Assembly: GCA_938041325.1 (NCBI GenBank)
Contig: CALIAG010000056.1
Coordinates: forward strand, 1 to 45,823
Reading direction: 5' to 3'
Length of the DNA stretch: 45,823 nucleotides
Source: an uncultured Saprospiraceae bacterium
GTDB taxonomy: Bacteria; Bacteroidota; Bacteroidia; Chitinophagales; Saprospiraceae
Below are positions 1-8,837 of the stretch, in pieces. The position numbers and the translations under genes are program-made. The notes under the pieces are model-generated. The model was given only the letters and a program-made list of their open reading frames with translations. It was not told the origin of the DNA and ran no database searches. How positions within the stretch are numbered: the first letter of the stretch is position 1; each line of letters starts with the position of its first letter.

Positions 1-46
1 CAAAGATATTTAGCCTTAACTTAATCTTTAGTTATTTCTAATAAAA

Positions 47-724
47 TTATTTTAAATATTTCTTCATGTTCTCAACATCTACTAAAATCTGATTTATAAC
101 CATTTTATAGGATGCTTCAAAGTCATTTTTAGTCTGTTGTACCTTTACTGCAGATGTACTTATTTGAGATTTCATCGCTTCCATATCTTTTTGGTGCGTC
201 TCAATTTCTTTGCTTAATTTCTGAATTTGCTCTGCTTTTTGACGAATGGACATCTCCATCTTCTTGATTCCATCTTGCTTTCCATCAATCTGTTTAGATT
301 TTTGATTCGCTAAAGCTTGTCCAAATTTCTGTTCTTCTGTTTGTAAAGCTTTTATATAATGTTGAGCTGTTTCGATTAAGTATTTGGGGCTAGCACCCAT
401 GGTTTGTGCCATTGCATAAGCGGATTGATATCGGGTCTGGTCATCCATCGACATTTTCTTCAAAGACTGCAATGATTGTTTAAATTCCAAATAATCGAAA
501 CCATCGATATTATTTTTTTCCAAAGCTCCGAGTAAAATTTGGGTGAATTTCTCTGTAACTTTTCCTTTGCCAGCCGCAACAGGTTGAACATTTGTGTTTG
601 AAGGCGCGGTACCTTGCGCAGTCGGAGCTGTCTTTTTAACTGGACTTTTTGTTGACTGTTCAACTGTTTTCTTCTCGGATTTTCCATCATCTACGATGAA
701 GATGGATTTCAATTTTTTTAACAT
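47..724 (-). CDS. Coiled-coil protein of unknown function
   Basis: A 225-residue protein that I do not recognise. Residues 1-55 are low-complexity and rich in Lys, Pro, Thr and Gln. Residues 55-140 look helical and globular. Residues 145-205 are a Lys/Gln/Glu-rich heptad-like stretch typical of a coiled coil. There is no signal peptide or membrane segment, so it is probably cytoplasmic. The ATG at 722-724 is the first start in frame, and a perfect TAnnTTTG-type promoter element lies about 47 bp upstream on the same strand (771-778). It is divergent from the small lipoprotein gene at 919. Coding is supported by length and composition; function is unknown. Confidence 0.75.
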   Translation of the reverse strand: MLKKLKSIFIVDDGKSEKKTVEQSTKSPVKKTAPTAQGTAPSNTNVQPVAAGKGKVTEKFTQILLGALEKNNIDGFDYLEFKQSLQSLKKMSMDDQTRYQSAYAMAQTMGASPKYLIETAQHYIKALQTEEQKFGQALANQKSKQIDGKQDGIKKMEMSIRQKAEQIQKLSKEIETHQKDMEAMKSQISTSAVKVQQTKNDFEASYKMVINQILVDVENMKKYLK

Positions 725-770
725 AAAGTTCTTAAGACTGTTAAAGAAAGTTAAACCTTGTTCCTTCCCT

Positions 771-778
771 CAAAATTA
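771..778 (-). promoter_or_regulatory. Putative Bacteroidota -7 promoter element for the coiled-coil gene
   Basis: On the minus strand the sequence reads TAATTTTG, a full match to the Bacteroidota -7 consensus TAnnTTTG. A TTTG (792-795 on the plus strand, reversed) lies upstream, but at 13 bp, closer than the usual 19-21 bp. It would give a leader of about 40 nt before the ATG at 724. Confidence 0.35.
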
Positions 779-918
779 GGCGTCTAAATAGCAAACCATA
801 GGAGGTTTAGGAAATAGTACAAAGTAAGAAAAAATAGATTAATTGTACAACTTTCTAATCATTTAGTAAATTGCGTCAAATCTTGCTTTAAAAGCTGTTT
901 TACAACGTAATTTATAGA

Positions 919-1146
919 ATGAAAAATCTACATAAGCCTTTAATACTTTGCTTTGGACTATTTCTTGCCGCTTGTGGAACAGATCCTCAAACCGCTTCTG
1001 AGGTAAAAACAAGCGAACAAGTCGAATTGATTACAAAAAAGGACACTTTTTTGCATGAAATGGATGAAATGATTAAAGAGCTGGATGAAAATGGCAAAAA
1101 AGTAGATAAAGCCTTAGAAAAATTAAAAGAACAATTTGAAAATTAA
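919..1146 (+). CDS. Small lipoprotein
   Basis: A 75-residue exported protein with a classic lipoprotein signal peptide: basic start, hydrophobic core, lipobox L-A-A-C with Cys19 as the lipidated residue. The mature part is about 56 residues, highly charged (Glu/Lys/Asp) and probably one or two amphipathic helices. Nothing identifies a function. It lies 69 bp upstream of another small exported, charged protein on the same strand, and the pair may be co-transcribed, ending at the hairpin at 1744-1767. Confidence 0.7.
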   Translation: MKNLHKPLILCFGLFLAACGTDPQTASEVKTSEQVELITKKDTFLHEMDEMIKELDENGKKVDKALEKLKEQFEN

Positions 1147-1215
1147 CTCTAACATACAAGTTGTAAACCCACGAATCACAAGGAGTTAACCTGTTAAACA
1201 CTAAAAAAAATTATT

Positions 1216-1704
1216 ATGAAAAATTTGAAATTTTTATTCGCAATAGCCTTATTTTTTGCAGTTAGTGTACAAAGTGCTGATGCACAAAGTACACCTGCTA
1301 TCCAAAAGGCTGCACAACCGGTATCTGATACTGGAGAAAAGCAATTAAAGAAAGCACCTAAGGTCAATCCTCAAGTAAAAAACAAACCTGTAACTGCTAA
1401 GTCTGCTGCAGAAGATGTAAAAACAAAAAAAGCACCTTCCAAAGTAAAGACAAGAAAAACAACTTCAAAAGCGGTAAAAAAAGAGCAAACTAAAGATGCT
1501 ATCTATCAAAACATGGATCGTATTAAAAGAACGGAAGAATACATTAAGACTGCAAAAGCACAATTAATAGCAGATCAGAAAGCAGGAAATGTGACTCCTG
1601 CGAAGTATTCTGAAAAACGCCAATCGATCGCTGATGCAGAAAAAAGCTTAATAATGTTGAAAAAATCTGTTGAGAAAGGAAAGCAGTCTCTTAAAGAAGA
1701 ATAG
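1216..1704 (+). CDS. Secreted lysine-rich protein of unknown function
   Basis: A 162-residue protein with a clear Sec signal peptide (residues 1-24, cleavage expected after A-D-A, before Gln). Residues 30-95 are extremely rich in Lys, Ala, Pro, Thr and Val, giving a strongly basic, probably disordered region. Residues 95-160 are a charged helical segment with coiled-coil character. It has no lipobox, so it is likely periplasmic. The basic tract could bind cell-envelope polyanions, but that is speculation. It is the last gene before a strong intrinsic terminator. Confidence 0.7.
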   Translation: MKNLKFLFAIALFFAVSVQSADAQSTPAIQKAAQPVSDTGEKQLKKAPKVNPQVKNKPVTAKSAAEDVKTKKAPSKVKTRKTTSKAVKKEQTKDAIYQNMDRIKRTEEYIKTAKAQLIADQKAGNVTPAKYSEKRQSIADAEKSLIMLKKSVEKGKQSLKEE

Positions 1705-1743
1705 AATCATATAATCTAACGTATTTAATTAATATTTGTAAAA

Positions 1744-1767
1744 GGGTGTCATTGACACCCTTTTTTT
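1744..1767 (+). terminator. Intrinsic terminator
   Basis: A perfect 7-bp stem, GGGTGTC (1744-1750) with GACACCC (1754-1760), has a 3-nt loop and is followed directly by seven T residues. It ends the transcript of the two small exported proteins. The promoter of the arginine deiminase gene follows almost at once, so this hairpin insulates it. Confidence 0.85.
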
Positions 1768-1783
1768 ATTTGCTTCAATAGTC

Positions 1784-1791
1784 TATTTTTG
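1784..1791 (+). promoter_or_regulatory. Putative -7 promoter element of the arginine deiminase gene
   Basis: TATTTTTG fully matches the Bacteroidota consensus TAnnTTTG and lies 23 bp before the ATG at 1815. The expected -33 position falls in the T-tract of the preceding terminator, so the two signals abut. The predicted leader is only about 15-20 nt. Confidence 0.45.
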
Positions 1792-1814
1792 CAGTCTAAC
1801 CAAATTATCCATTA

Positions 1815-3083
1815 ATGCAGAATCAAACCAACAAGATCAATGTCTCTTCGGAAATAGGTCTTTTAAAAAGAGTAATAGTTCACAGACCTGATGAAGGCAT
1901 TTCCAGAATTTCACCGAAACGAGCAGAAGAACTTTTGTTTGATGATATTGTGCATTTACCACAAATGATTAAAGAACATGATATTTTCACCGATGTTCTA
2001 AAATCTTTTATGGGTGAAGATAACGTATTAGAAACGGAAGACTTGCTTGTAGAATCTTTAGAAGCAGACAATGAAGCAAAGGACGAAATGCTTGATTTGA
2101 TTCTCAGTTATGAGGAACTTCCAAAGAGTTATAGAACCTTTTTAGAGAACTTATCTAACCAAGAGCTTGCCAAGACTTTGATTACAGGGTACCACAAAAG
2201 TGAAGACATCATATTGTTTGACCCAATCCCTAATTTCATTTTCACCAGAGATATTGCAGTAACTGTAAATGACTATGTAATCATAACAAAAGCTGCGAAG
2301 GAAGCCCGAGCAAGAGAAAACTTCCTTACTCGATTTATTATGTGGGCACATCCGATATTCAAGGACTTGCGTTCTGAAAACAAAATTATTAATCTAAACA
2401 AGGTTGATTTATTCCCACCATCAAGAAAAGGGGAATCTGTTTCTATTGAAGGAGGGGATATTATGGTAATCAGTGAAAAGTACATTTTAATTGGTTGCAG
2501 TGAACGTACAAATGACCATGCCTTTAATTCCATAAAGAAAGTTTTATTCGAAAAAAATGTAATTGAGCATGTAGTACAAGTCAACATACCTAGTGACCGT
2601 TCCTTTATGCACATTGATACTATTTTCACACAAATCAATACCAATCATATTGCAGCATTCAAGCCCATAGTCGTTGATGGATTAAGTTCTAATGTAGTGG
2701 TGTTCAATAAAGACGGAGAAAAGAGCAGGTATGATTCTGTCGCGAATTTTTTCAAAGCTGAAATAAATCCCGATATGGAATTCATTCTTTCTGGAAATGG
2801 AGAATCTCCTTATCAAGAAAGAGAGCAATGGACCGACGGTTGCAATTTAGTTGCATTAAAACCTGGTGTAGCTCTGACCTATGATCGAAATCCATTGACG
2901 GAAGTGGCCTTTATGAATAAGGGATATAAAATAATTCATGCGACTGATTTTTTGGAGAAAGTAGCCTCCGGTGAAATTAATCCACAAGAAGTTGAGAATA
3001 CTATTATCAATATTCCTTCCAATGAATTGTCAAGAGCACGTGGTGGATCTCATTGCATGACTTGTCCTATTGAACGTTTGTAA
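1815..3083 (+). CDS. arcA: Arginine deiminase
   Basis: A 422-residue enzyme of the guanidino-group-modifying superfamily, expected to hydrolyse L-arginine to L-citrulline and ammonia. The arginine deiminase catalytic signatures are all visible: N-F-I-F-T-R-D near 140-146 (Asp146), E-G-G-D near 212-215 (Glu212), H-I-D-T-I-F-T near 266-272 (His266) and the C-terminal R-G-G-S-H-C-M-T-C-P with nucleophile Cys414. Length matches bacterial ArcA. No ornithine carbamoyltransferase, carbamate kinase or arginine/ornithine antiporter gene is adjacent, so it is not in a classical ADI energy operon. It has its own promoter between terminators. A citrulline-producing arginine catabolic or pH-related role is plausible. 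Family assignment is secure; substrate is inferred from motifs. Confidence 0.9.
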   Translation: MQNQTNKINVSSEIGLLKRVIVHRPDEGISRISPKRAEELLFDDIVHLPQMIKEHDIFTDVLKSFMGEDNVLETEDLLVESLEADNEAKDEMLDLILSYEELPKSYRTFLENLSNQELAKTLITGYHKSEDIILFDPIPNFIFTRDIAVTVNDYVIITKAAKEARARENFLTRFIMWAHPIFKDLRSENKIINLNKVDLFPPSRKGESVSIEGGDIMVISEKYILIGCSERTNDHAFNSIKKVLFEKNVIEHVVQVNIPSDRSFMHIDTIFTQINTNHIAAFKPIVVDGLSSNVVVFNKDGEKSRYDSVANFFKAEINPDMEFILSGNGESPYQEREQWTDGCNLVALKPGVALTYDRNPLTEVAFMNKGYKIIHATDFLEKVASGEINPQEVENTIINIPSNELSRARGGSHCMTCPIERL

Positions 3084-3147
3084 ATTTTAATTCTTTCTAA
3101 GTGTTAACTTTATTGTTTACACAGGAATGGAACCAATAATAAGCAAA

Positions 3148-3176
3148 GGGATTTAATACCGTTAGTATTAAATCCC
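3148..3176. terminator. Bidirectional hairpin terminator between convergent genes
   Basis: A perfect 12-bp stem, GGGATTTAATAC with GTATTAAATCCC, has a 5-nt loop and sits between the arginine deiminase stop and the end of the convergent MoeZ-like gene. Short T-rich stretches flank it on both strands, though neither is a pure T-tract. It most likely serves both transcripts. Confidence 0.7.
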
Positions 3177-3207
3177 CTTGTCATTTTATCTGCTTACTGT
3201 TCAAAAA

Positions 3208-4347
3208 TCAATATTGTGGAATACTTTGATCGATCTCTTTGCTATAAGCTAAGATTCCTCCTTTTAGATTATAGAGGTTCTCAAATCCAAAGTCAGCTTC
3301 CAATTCACGAATCGCTTCAGCACTGCGCACTCCACTTCTACAATGAACGATGACTTTTTTATCTTTTGCTATTTTAGAAATAGCGTCCTTTAATTGACCT
3401 AATGGAATTAGTTCTCCCCCAAGGTTTGCAATCTTATACTCATAAGGTTCTCGTACATCAATTATTTGAAAACCACTATCGTCATTTCTTAGTACTTCAT
3501 ACTCCTGGACCGTTATTTCTTTTATTGCCTTTTTAGTTTCTTCTGGGTATATGCCACAAAATTCATCATAGTTTATTAAACCTTCAATTTTAGTCGCAGG
3601 ATTCTTTTTAATTTTTAAAACTCTTGAGGTAAATGCTGCTGCATCAAAAAGAAATAATCTCCCAACCAAAGGCTCCCCTACTCCCGTCAAAACCTTAATA
3701 ACTTCATTGGCCTGCAGACTTCCAATTATTCCAGGCAGTACCCCAAGCACTCCTCCTTCTGCACAACTTGGCACCATACCTGGAGGTGGTGGCTCTGGGA
3801 AAATATCTCTATAATTTGGTCCACGTTCACCATCTTCTTTTAAATAATTAAAAACAGAAACCTGTCCTTCAAATCTAAAAATAGAAGCATAAACATTCAC
3901 TTTGCCACTTAACACACAAGCATCATTGACCAAATACCTCGTAGGAAAATTATCTGTTCCGTCCGCCACTACATCATAATCTTTGATAATTTCCAACGCA
4001 TTATCTGTAGAAAAAACAGTATCGTAAACTTTAATTTCTATGTAAGGATTTAAGGCTTCTAGTTTTGCTTTTGCACTTTTCGCTTTAGAAGCACCAATAT
4101 CATTTATATTAAACAATACCTGCCTTTGTAAATTAGATTCATCCACGACATCAAAATCAACTATGCCGATGTGTCCTACTCCTGCTGCTGCTAAATACAA
4201 TAACATCGGACTACCCAGCCCACCGGAACCAATAACAAGCACACGTCCTTGCTTAAGCTTTTTTTGACCTTCAATATTAAACTCAGGTATGGCAATGTGG
4301 CGTGCATAACGGGCCATTTCTTCTTTGCTTAATGCTATTTCATTCAT
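3208..4347 (-). CDS. moeZ: MoeZ-like E1 adenylyltransferase/rhodanese (sulfur-carrier activating enzyme)
   Basis: This protein adenylates the C-terminal Gly-Gly of a sulfur carrier (MoaD, ThiS or CysO type) and transfers sulfur to it. The N-terminal ThiF/MoeB domain carries the nucleotide loop G-S-G-G-L-G-S (about 40-46) and D-G-T-D-N-F. The conserved Cys195 lies in P-S-C-A-E-G-G. The C-terminal rhodanese domain has its persulfide Cys336 in V-H-C-R-S-G-V-R-S. The zinc CxxC pairs of E. coli MoeB are absent, and the N-Y-R-D and P-E-P-P-P-P-G-M-V segment resembles mycobacterial MoeZ. I prefer the ATG at 4347 (379 aa); an in-frame GTG at 4374 would add nine residues. No molybdopterin or thiamine genes are adjacent. 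Confidence 0.88.
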   Translation of the reverse strand: MNEIALSKEEMARYARHIAIPEFNIEGQKKLKQGRVLVIGSGGLGSPMLLYLAAAGVGHIGIVDFDVVDESNLQRQVLFNINDIGASKAKSAKAKLEALNPYIEIKVYDTVFSTDNALEIIKDYDVVADGTDNFPTRYLVNDACVLSGKVNVYASIFRFEGQVSVFNYLKEDGERGPNYRDIFPEPPPPGMVPSCAEGGVLGVLPGIIGSLQANEVIKVLTGVGEPLVGRLFLFDAAAFTSRVLKIKKNPATKIEGLINYDEFCGIYPEETKKAIKEITVQEYEVLRNDDSGFQIIDVREPYEYKIANLGGELIPLGQLKDAISKIAKDKKVIVHCRSGVRSAEAIRELEADFGFENLYNLKGGILAYSKEIDQSIPQY

Positions 4348-4607
4348 TTCTAAAATTTGTTTCTCAAATACCACATCAAGATAAAGATTAAAAATAGATT
4401 TTGTTCAATTCGTCTTTTTATTAAAACAGGCGATCTCATCTCAGTTTCCAAAAGGTTCAATTCAGTTAACAAGTTCTACATTTCAGTGTTTTGATCTTAA
4501 ATAAAGGTCAAAATGACTCTATCTTGTGACCAATACTATTATTTAAAGCTAAAACTGACTTCGTTTATTTTTAAATCTACATTGACAAACAACAAAAAAA
4601 ATTAAGT

Positions 4608-6965
4608 ATGAAAACTTATTTTCTTCTCTTATTTCAATTACTTGTTTTAGCAAACCTACAAAGTCAAGATGATATTTACCAAAAGGTAAAAGGGATCGTT
4701 GTCGAAAAAGAAACGAAGTTCCCAATGGTTGGTGTAAATATTTTACTCATAGGATCTGAGTCCAATGGAACTTCCACCAATATTGATGGCGAATTTACTT
4801 TGACTGACATTCCGATTGGGCGCCAATCATTTCAGATATCTTATATTGGTTATGAAACTGTTGAAATATCGAATACACTGATTTCTTCTTCTAAAGAGGT
4901 TTTTCTTCAAATCGAAATGGAAGAAGAATTGAATCAATTAAACGAAGTCGTGGTTACTAGCAAACAAGATCCAAGAAATGCGAATAATTATATGGCTGCT
5001 ACGAGTGCCCGTTCTATTTCTATGGAAGAGGTTACAAGGTTTTCTGGAACCTTTGGTGATGTAGCAAGAATGTCTCAAAATTATGCTGGGGTTTCTGGGA
5101 TCAGTGATGATCGAAACGATGTCATTGTGAGAGGAAACTCTCCTTCTACTGTATTATGGAGATTAGAAGGGATCGATATTCCGTCACCAAATCATTGGGC
5201 GACACTCGGTTCAACAGGTGGTCCGGTTTCTATGTTGAATACCAATAATCTAAGAAACAGTGATTTTTTCTCAGGTGCTTTTCCTGCTGAATATGGAAAT
5301 GCAAGCAGCGCAGTTTTTGATTTAAAACTTCGAAACGGGAATCCTGACAAATATGAAATTTTAGGACAGATTGGTTTCAATGGATTTGAGGCGGGGATTG
5401 AGGGTCCAATAAAAATTGGAAAAAGAAGTTCCTTCATTGCCAATTATAGGTATTCAACATTGGGTTTAATATCTGCTTTAGGTGTTGATTTTGGAACAGG
5501 TTCAGCGGTACCGCAATACCAAGATTTAAATTTCAAAGTAAACATTCCAACTGAAAAAGCAGGTCGATTCAGCTTCTTTGGGCTAGGCGGTATCAGCGAT
5601 ATTCAATTCACTGATGAACCGGACGAAGACAACCTATTTACGGAGGGAGATGAAAACCTTAGATCGCAATCTAAGACAGGAATTATTGGAATGTCTCATT
5701 TGTACTTTTTCAATGAAAAAACTTCTTCTCAATTAACTTTTATGCTTTCTGGAACGGAGAACAAAACCTTGCAGGAAGAAATACGAGACACGAGCAGTAC
5801 TATTTTTGAACGGACCTTTGTAAGCAGTAATTTCCAGGATAAATTTGGAATTAACTGGACGATCAATAAAAAAATCAATGCAAAAAACCGCTTGAAATTT
5901 GGTGCTAATTTTGATGCCTACAATACAAATGTCGTTGATTCAATTTTGTTCAGTGACGACACTTGGTTCAGAGAACTGGACTTTGAAGGTCAAGCTTCCG
6001 TCTTTAGGCTTTTCGCACAATGGCAGCACAAATTCAATAAAAAGCTAACTTTGAATACCGGTTTTCACAGCATGTTATTCAATTTGAACAATTCGAAATC
6101 ATTTGAACCTAGATTGAGTTTGACATACGAATTATCTGACAAAACCAAATTCGCTCTCGGCTATGGTTTGCATACACAGCTTCAACCTTTGCCTATTTAT
6201 TTTAGCAAAAACAGAAATGCTACTGAAGCAGAAAATGCAGCGAATAAAGAACTTGATTTTATAAACAGTCATCATTTTGTCCTATCTTTTGATCAACTAA
6301 TTACAGAAACTTTAAGATTAAAAATTGAAACGTACTATCAATCTTTAAGTAAAATTGCGACGGACCCAGAAGATGGAGATTTTTCAATGGTAAATTTTGG
6401 GGCAGATTTTGGTTTCCCAAACCGAGTTGGATTAACGAATGATGGAGAAGGAAGTAACATTGGATTTGAGTTAACTTTTGAAAAGGTTTTCTCCAAAGGG
6501 TTTTACAGTTTATTTACAGCATCTATTTTTGACAGTAAATACAAAGGCAGTGATGGGATTGAAAGAAATACCTTTTTTAATTCTAATTATGTTTTTAATT
6601 TATTGGCTGGGAAAGAATTTAATTTAAATAAAGAATTAACCCTTACTTTAGATGCGAAGATGAATTATTCTGGAGGAAGAAGATATACTCCAATTGATTT
6701 GGAAACATCCATTGCTGAAGGTAGAGAAATAAGATTCGAAGATCAAATATTTGAAGCGCAATATGCCCCTTACATTAGACCTGATTTCAGGATTGGAATT
6801 CGGTACAATGGTAAGAAATCGGCTCAAACATTCTCTGTAGATTTGCAAAACTTTATAGGAAGAAGAAATGAATTCAGCAAAAGTTATAGAGTTAGAGATC
6901 AGGAGATTAGAACCAGTTATCAACGAGGTTTTTTCCCTGATGTTCGGTATCAAATTTTATTTTAA
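4608..6965 (+). CDS. TonB-dependent outer-membrane receptor
   Basis: A 785-residue outer-membrane transporter. Residues 1-20 form a signal peptide. Residues 27-113 form a carboxypeptidase-regulatory-like beta-sandwich (V-K-G-I-V-V start, I-G-Y-E-T motif), usual in Bacteroidota receptors. A plug follows (about 125-240; V-I-V-R-G-N-S, L-E-G-I-D-I-P and the Y-G-N-A-S-S segment). The rest is a 22-strand-type barrel ending in the aromatic C-terminus Q-I-L-F. It would import a substrate using ExbBD/TonB energy; no SusD partner is present and the substrate cannot be read from sequence. It is followed after 37 bp by a LytS-type kinase and a LytTR regulator on the same strand, suggesting a self-contained uptake/regulation operon. 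Confidence 0.9.
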   Translation: MKTYFLLLFQLLVLANLQSQDDIYQKVKGIVVEKETKFPMVGVNILLIGSESNGTSTNIDGEFTLTDIPIGRQSFQISYIGYETVEISNTLISSSKEVFLQIEMEEELNQLNEVVVTSKQDPRNANNYMAATSARSISMEEVTRFSGTFGDVARMSQNYAGVSGISDDRNDVIVRGNSPSTVLWRLEGIDIPSPNHWATLGSTGGPVSMLNTNNLRNSDFFSGAFPAEYGNASSAVFDLKLRNGNPDKYEILGQIGFNGFEAGIEGPIKIGKRSSFIANYRYSTLGLISALGVDFGTGSAVPQYQDLNFKVNIPTEKAGRFSFFGLGGISDIQFTDEPDEDNLFTEGDENLRSQSKTGIIGMSHLYFFNEKTSSQLTFMLSGTENKTLQEEIRDTSSTIFERTFVSSNFQDKFGINWTINKKINAKNRLKFGANFDAYNTNVVDSILFSDDTWFRELDFEGQASVFRLFAQWQHKFNKKLTLNTGFHSMLFNLNNSKSFEPRLSLTYELSDKTKFALGYGLHTQLQPLPIYFSKNRNATEAENAANKELDFINSHHFVLSFDQLITETLRLKIETYYQSLSKIATDPEDGDFSMVNFGADFGFPNRVGLTNDGEGSNIGFELTFEKVFSKGFYSLFTASIFDSKYKGSDGIERNTFFNSNYVFNLLAGKEFNLNKELTLTLDAKMNYSGGRRYTPIDLETSIAEGREIRFEDQIFEAQYAPYIRPDFRIGIRYNGKKSAQTFSVDLQNFIGRRNEFSKSYRVRDQEIRTSYQRGFFPDVRYQILF

Positions 6966-7002
6966 CGCTACTGAATATCAATTTATAAAAGTATTAACGT
7001 AG

Positions 7003-8058
7003 ATGTTGAAAAGTAAAGAATTTGAAAAATTAATTGGATTTGATCATACCGTGTTCCTTATCGCTACGATAGTGATTACTGGGATATCATTTCCTTTTAT
7101 TTTTTTAAATGATACTTGGGAAGGATATGTACGGATATGGTATTACAATATTATTTTCGGCATTTTAACTGCGGGAATTATTACCTGGGGCAACCTTTTA
7201 ATTTTCCATAAGAAGAAAAGTAAAATTCGAAAGAACAATACAGAAGCCATTGAAAAAAACTTTATAAAAGATATCTCAACCTATATTATTTACACTTGGG
7301 TTGCCACTATTATTCTAGCTTATGTCCCTAGTCTTATTTCGCCAGAACCCTGCACACTAGATATTATTTTAAGAAATTTGGTGGGTAGTTCACTTTTCAT
7401 GGCAGTCATGGTTGGTTTTTATGAATCTGCTTATTATTTAAACGTTTTAGGGATCGTGAAAAAAGAACAGGAACAATTGAAACGTGAAAACATTGAGTCT
7501 CAAATGACCATCTTAAAAGGTCAGTTGAAGCCTCACTTTATGTTTAATAGTTTCAACACATTGACTAGTCTCATTGCTGAAAATCCTAAGACCGCGATTG
7601 ACTATACTCAACATTTATCAAAAGTATATCGCTACGTTCTCGAAATTAAAGACAAGAAACTTGTCCCTTTAGCTACGGAAATAAAATGTTCAAATTCATA
7701 TTTATTTCTACTAAAAATTAAACATGGAGAGAATTTAAAAGTAGTTATTGACGAATCATTGCTTATTCAAGACCAACACATAATTCCTTTGTCATTGCAA
7801 ATTTGCATTGAAAATGTTGTCAAACACAACATCATTTCAAATAGCAAACCTATGACCATTCATATTTTTGTGAATGATAAAAACCAACTGGCTATTCGAA
7901 ACAATCTTCAAACCAAACCTGACCTAACTAACTCTACAGGAATTGGGTTGCCTAATATCAAAAACAGATATAAGCTCCTGATTCAAAAGGAAGTTGAAGT
8001 TGTTCAAAATGAATCTCACTTTACCGTTTTTCTTCCATTGATAAACATCGGAAACTAA
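7003..8058 (+). CDS. LytS-family sensor histidine kinase
   Basis: A 351-residue membrane histidine kinase of the His_kinase (PF06580) type. Four hydrophobic segments (about 16-36, 46-68, 92-112, 124-148) make a compact membrane sensor without an extracytoplasmic domain. The dimerisation box L-K-P-H-F-M-F-N-S contains the phosphoacceptor His178. The ATPase domain has a degenerate N-box, I-E-N-V-V-K-H-N (269-276), and a G-box T-G-I-G-L-P-N-I (312-319). It lies 37 bp after the TonB receptor and 10 bp before the LytTR regulator, so the three genes are probably one operon and the kinase phosphorylates that regulator. Confidence 0.9.
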   Translation: MLKSKEFEKLIGFDHTVFLIATIVITGISFPFIFLNDTWEGYVRIWYYNIIFGILTAGIITWGNLLIFHKKKSKIRKNNTEAIEKNFIKDISTYIIYTWVATIILAYVPSLISPEPCTLDIILRNLVGSSLFMAVMVGFYESAYYLNVLGIVKKEQEQLKRENIESQMTILKGQLKPHFMFNSFNTLTSLIAENPKTAIDYTQHLSKVYRYVLEIKDKKLVPLATEIKCSNSYLFLLKIKHGENLKVVIDESLLIQDQHIIPLSLQICIENVVKHNIISNSKPMTIHIFVNDKNQLAIRNNLQTKPDLTNSTGIGLPNIKNRYKLLIQKEVEVVQNESHFTVFLPLINIGN

Positions 8059-8068
8059 GGCCAGAAAA

Positions 8069-8830
8069 ATGAAAAAAATATTAATAATTGAAGATGAAAA
8101 ACCTGCTGCTTCTTGGTTAGTAAAACTGATAAAAAACTTGGATTCCTCCAATGAGATTATTGAAGTTTTAGATTCTGTGGAAGATGGTGTAAAATGGTTT
8201 AAAAATAACCCGGAGCCTGATTTGGCTTTTTTTGATATCGAACTAGCAGATGGTTTGAGTTTTAAAATATTCGATCAAGTTCAAGTGGAATGTCCTATTG
8301 TATTTACGACCGCTTATGACCAATACGCCATCTCCGCTTTTAAAGTAAATTCAATAGATTATTTGCTTAAACCTATTGATGAAAACGAGTTACAAAAAGC
8401 CTGGAACAAGTTCAAAAAGATCCACGACAACAACGATGCTGGATTAAAAAATTTGGTTGCCGATTTCAAAAAAATCAATCAACAAAAGAATTTCAAAGAA
8501 AGGTTTCTAATTAAAAAAGGAGAACAATTTACCTATCTCAAAACCAATGAAGTTGCTTTCTTTTACTCAGAGTCCAGCTTAAGTTTTGTTGTCGACAAAC
8601 ACGGCAAACGTTTTCTTTTAGAGGATAAATTGGATCTAATTGAACAAAGAATTTCCCCAAAGTACTTTTTCAGAATCAATCGGAAATTTATCATCAGAGA
8701 AAGTGCAATTAATAAAATAACCAGCTATTTAAACAAACGTTTAATCTTGGAATTAAACCCCAAAACAGATATAAAAGTAGTGGTAGCGAGGGAACGAGTG
8801 AATGCTTTTAAAGCCTGGCTAGATCGATAA
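8069..8830 (+). CDS. LytTR-family response regulator
   Basis: A 253-residue two-component regulator. The N-terminal receiver domain (1-120) has the acidic pocket I-E-D-E (7-10), phosphoacceptor Asp56 in F-F-D-I-E, Thr80/Thr81 and Lys101 in L-L-K-P-I. The C-terminal LytTR DNA-binding domain (about 148-253) starts at F-L-I-K-K-G and contains F-F-R-I-N-R-K-F-I. It is immediately downstream of its presumed kinase. Its likely targets include its own operon or the upstream receptor, but no direct-repeat binding site was identified. The 3' end is convergent with mqnA, only 7 bp away. Confidence 0.92.
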   Translation: MKKILIIEDEKPAASWLVKLIKNLDSSNEIIEVLDSVEDGVKWFKNNPEPDLAFFDIELADGLSFKIFDQVQVECPIVFTTAYDQYAISAFKVNSIDYLLKPIDENELQKAWNKFKKIHDNNDAGLKNLVADFKKINQQKNFKERFLIKKGEQFTYLKTNEVAFFYSESSLSFVVDKHGKRFLLEDKLDLIEQRISPKYFFRINRKFIIRESAINKITSYLNKRLILELNPKTDIKVVVARERVNAFKAWLDR

Positions 8831-8837
8831 ATAAATG

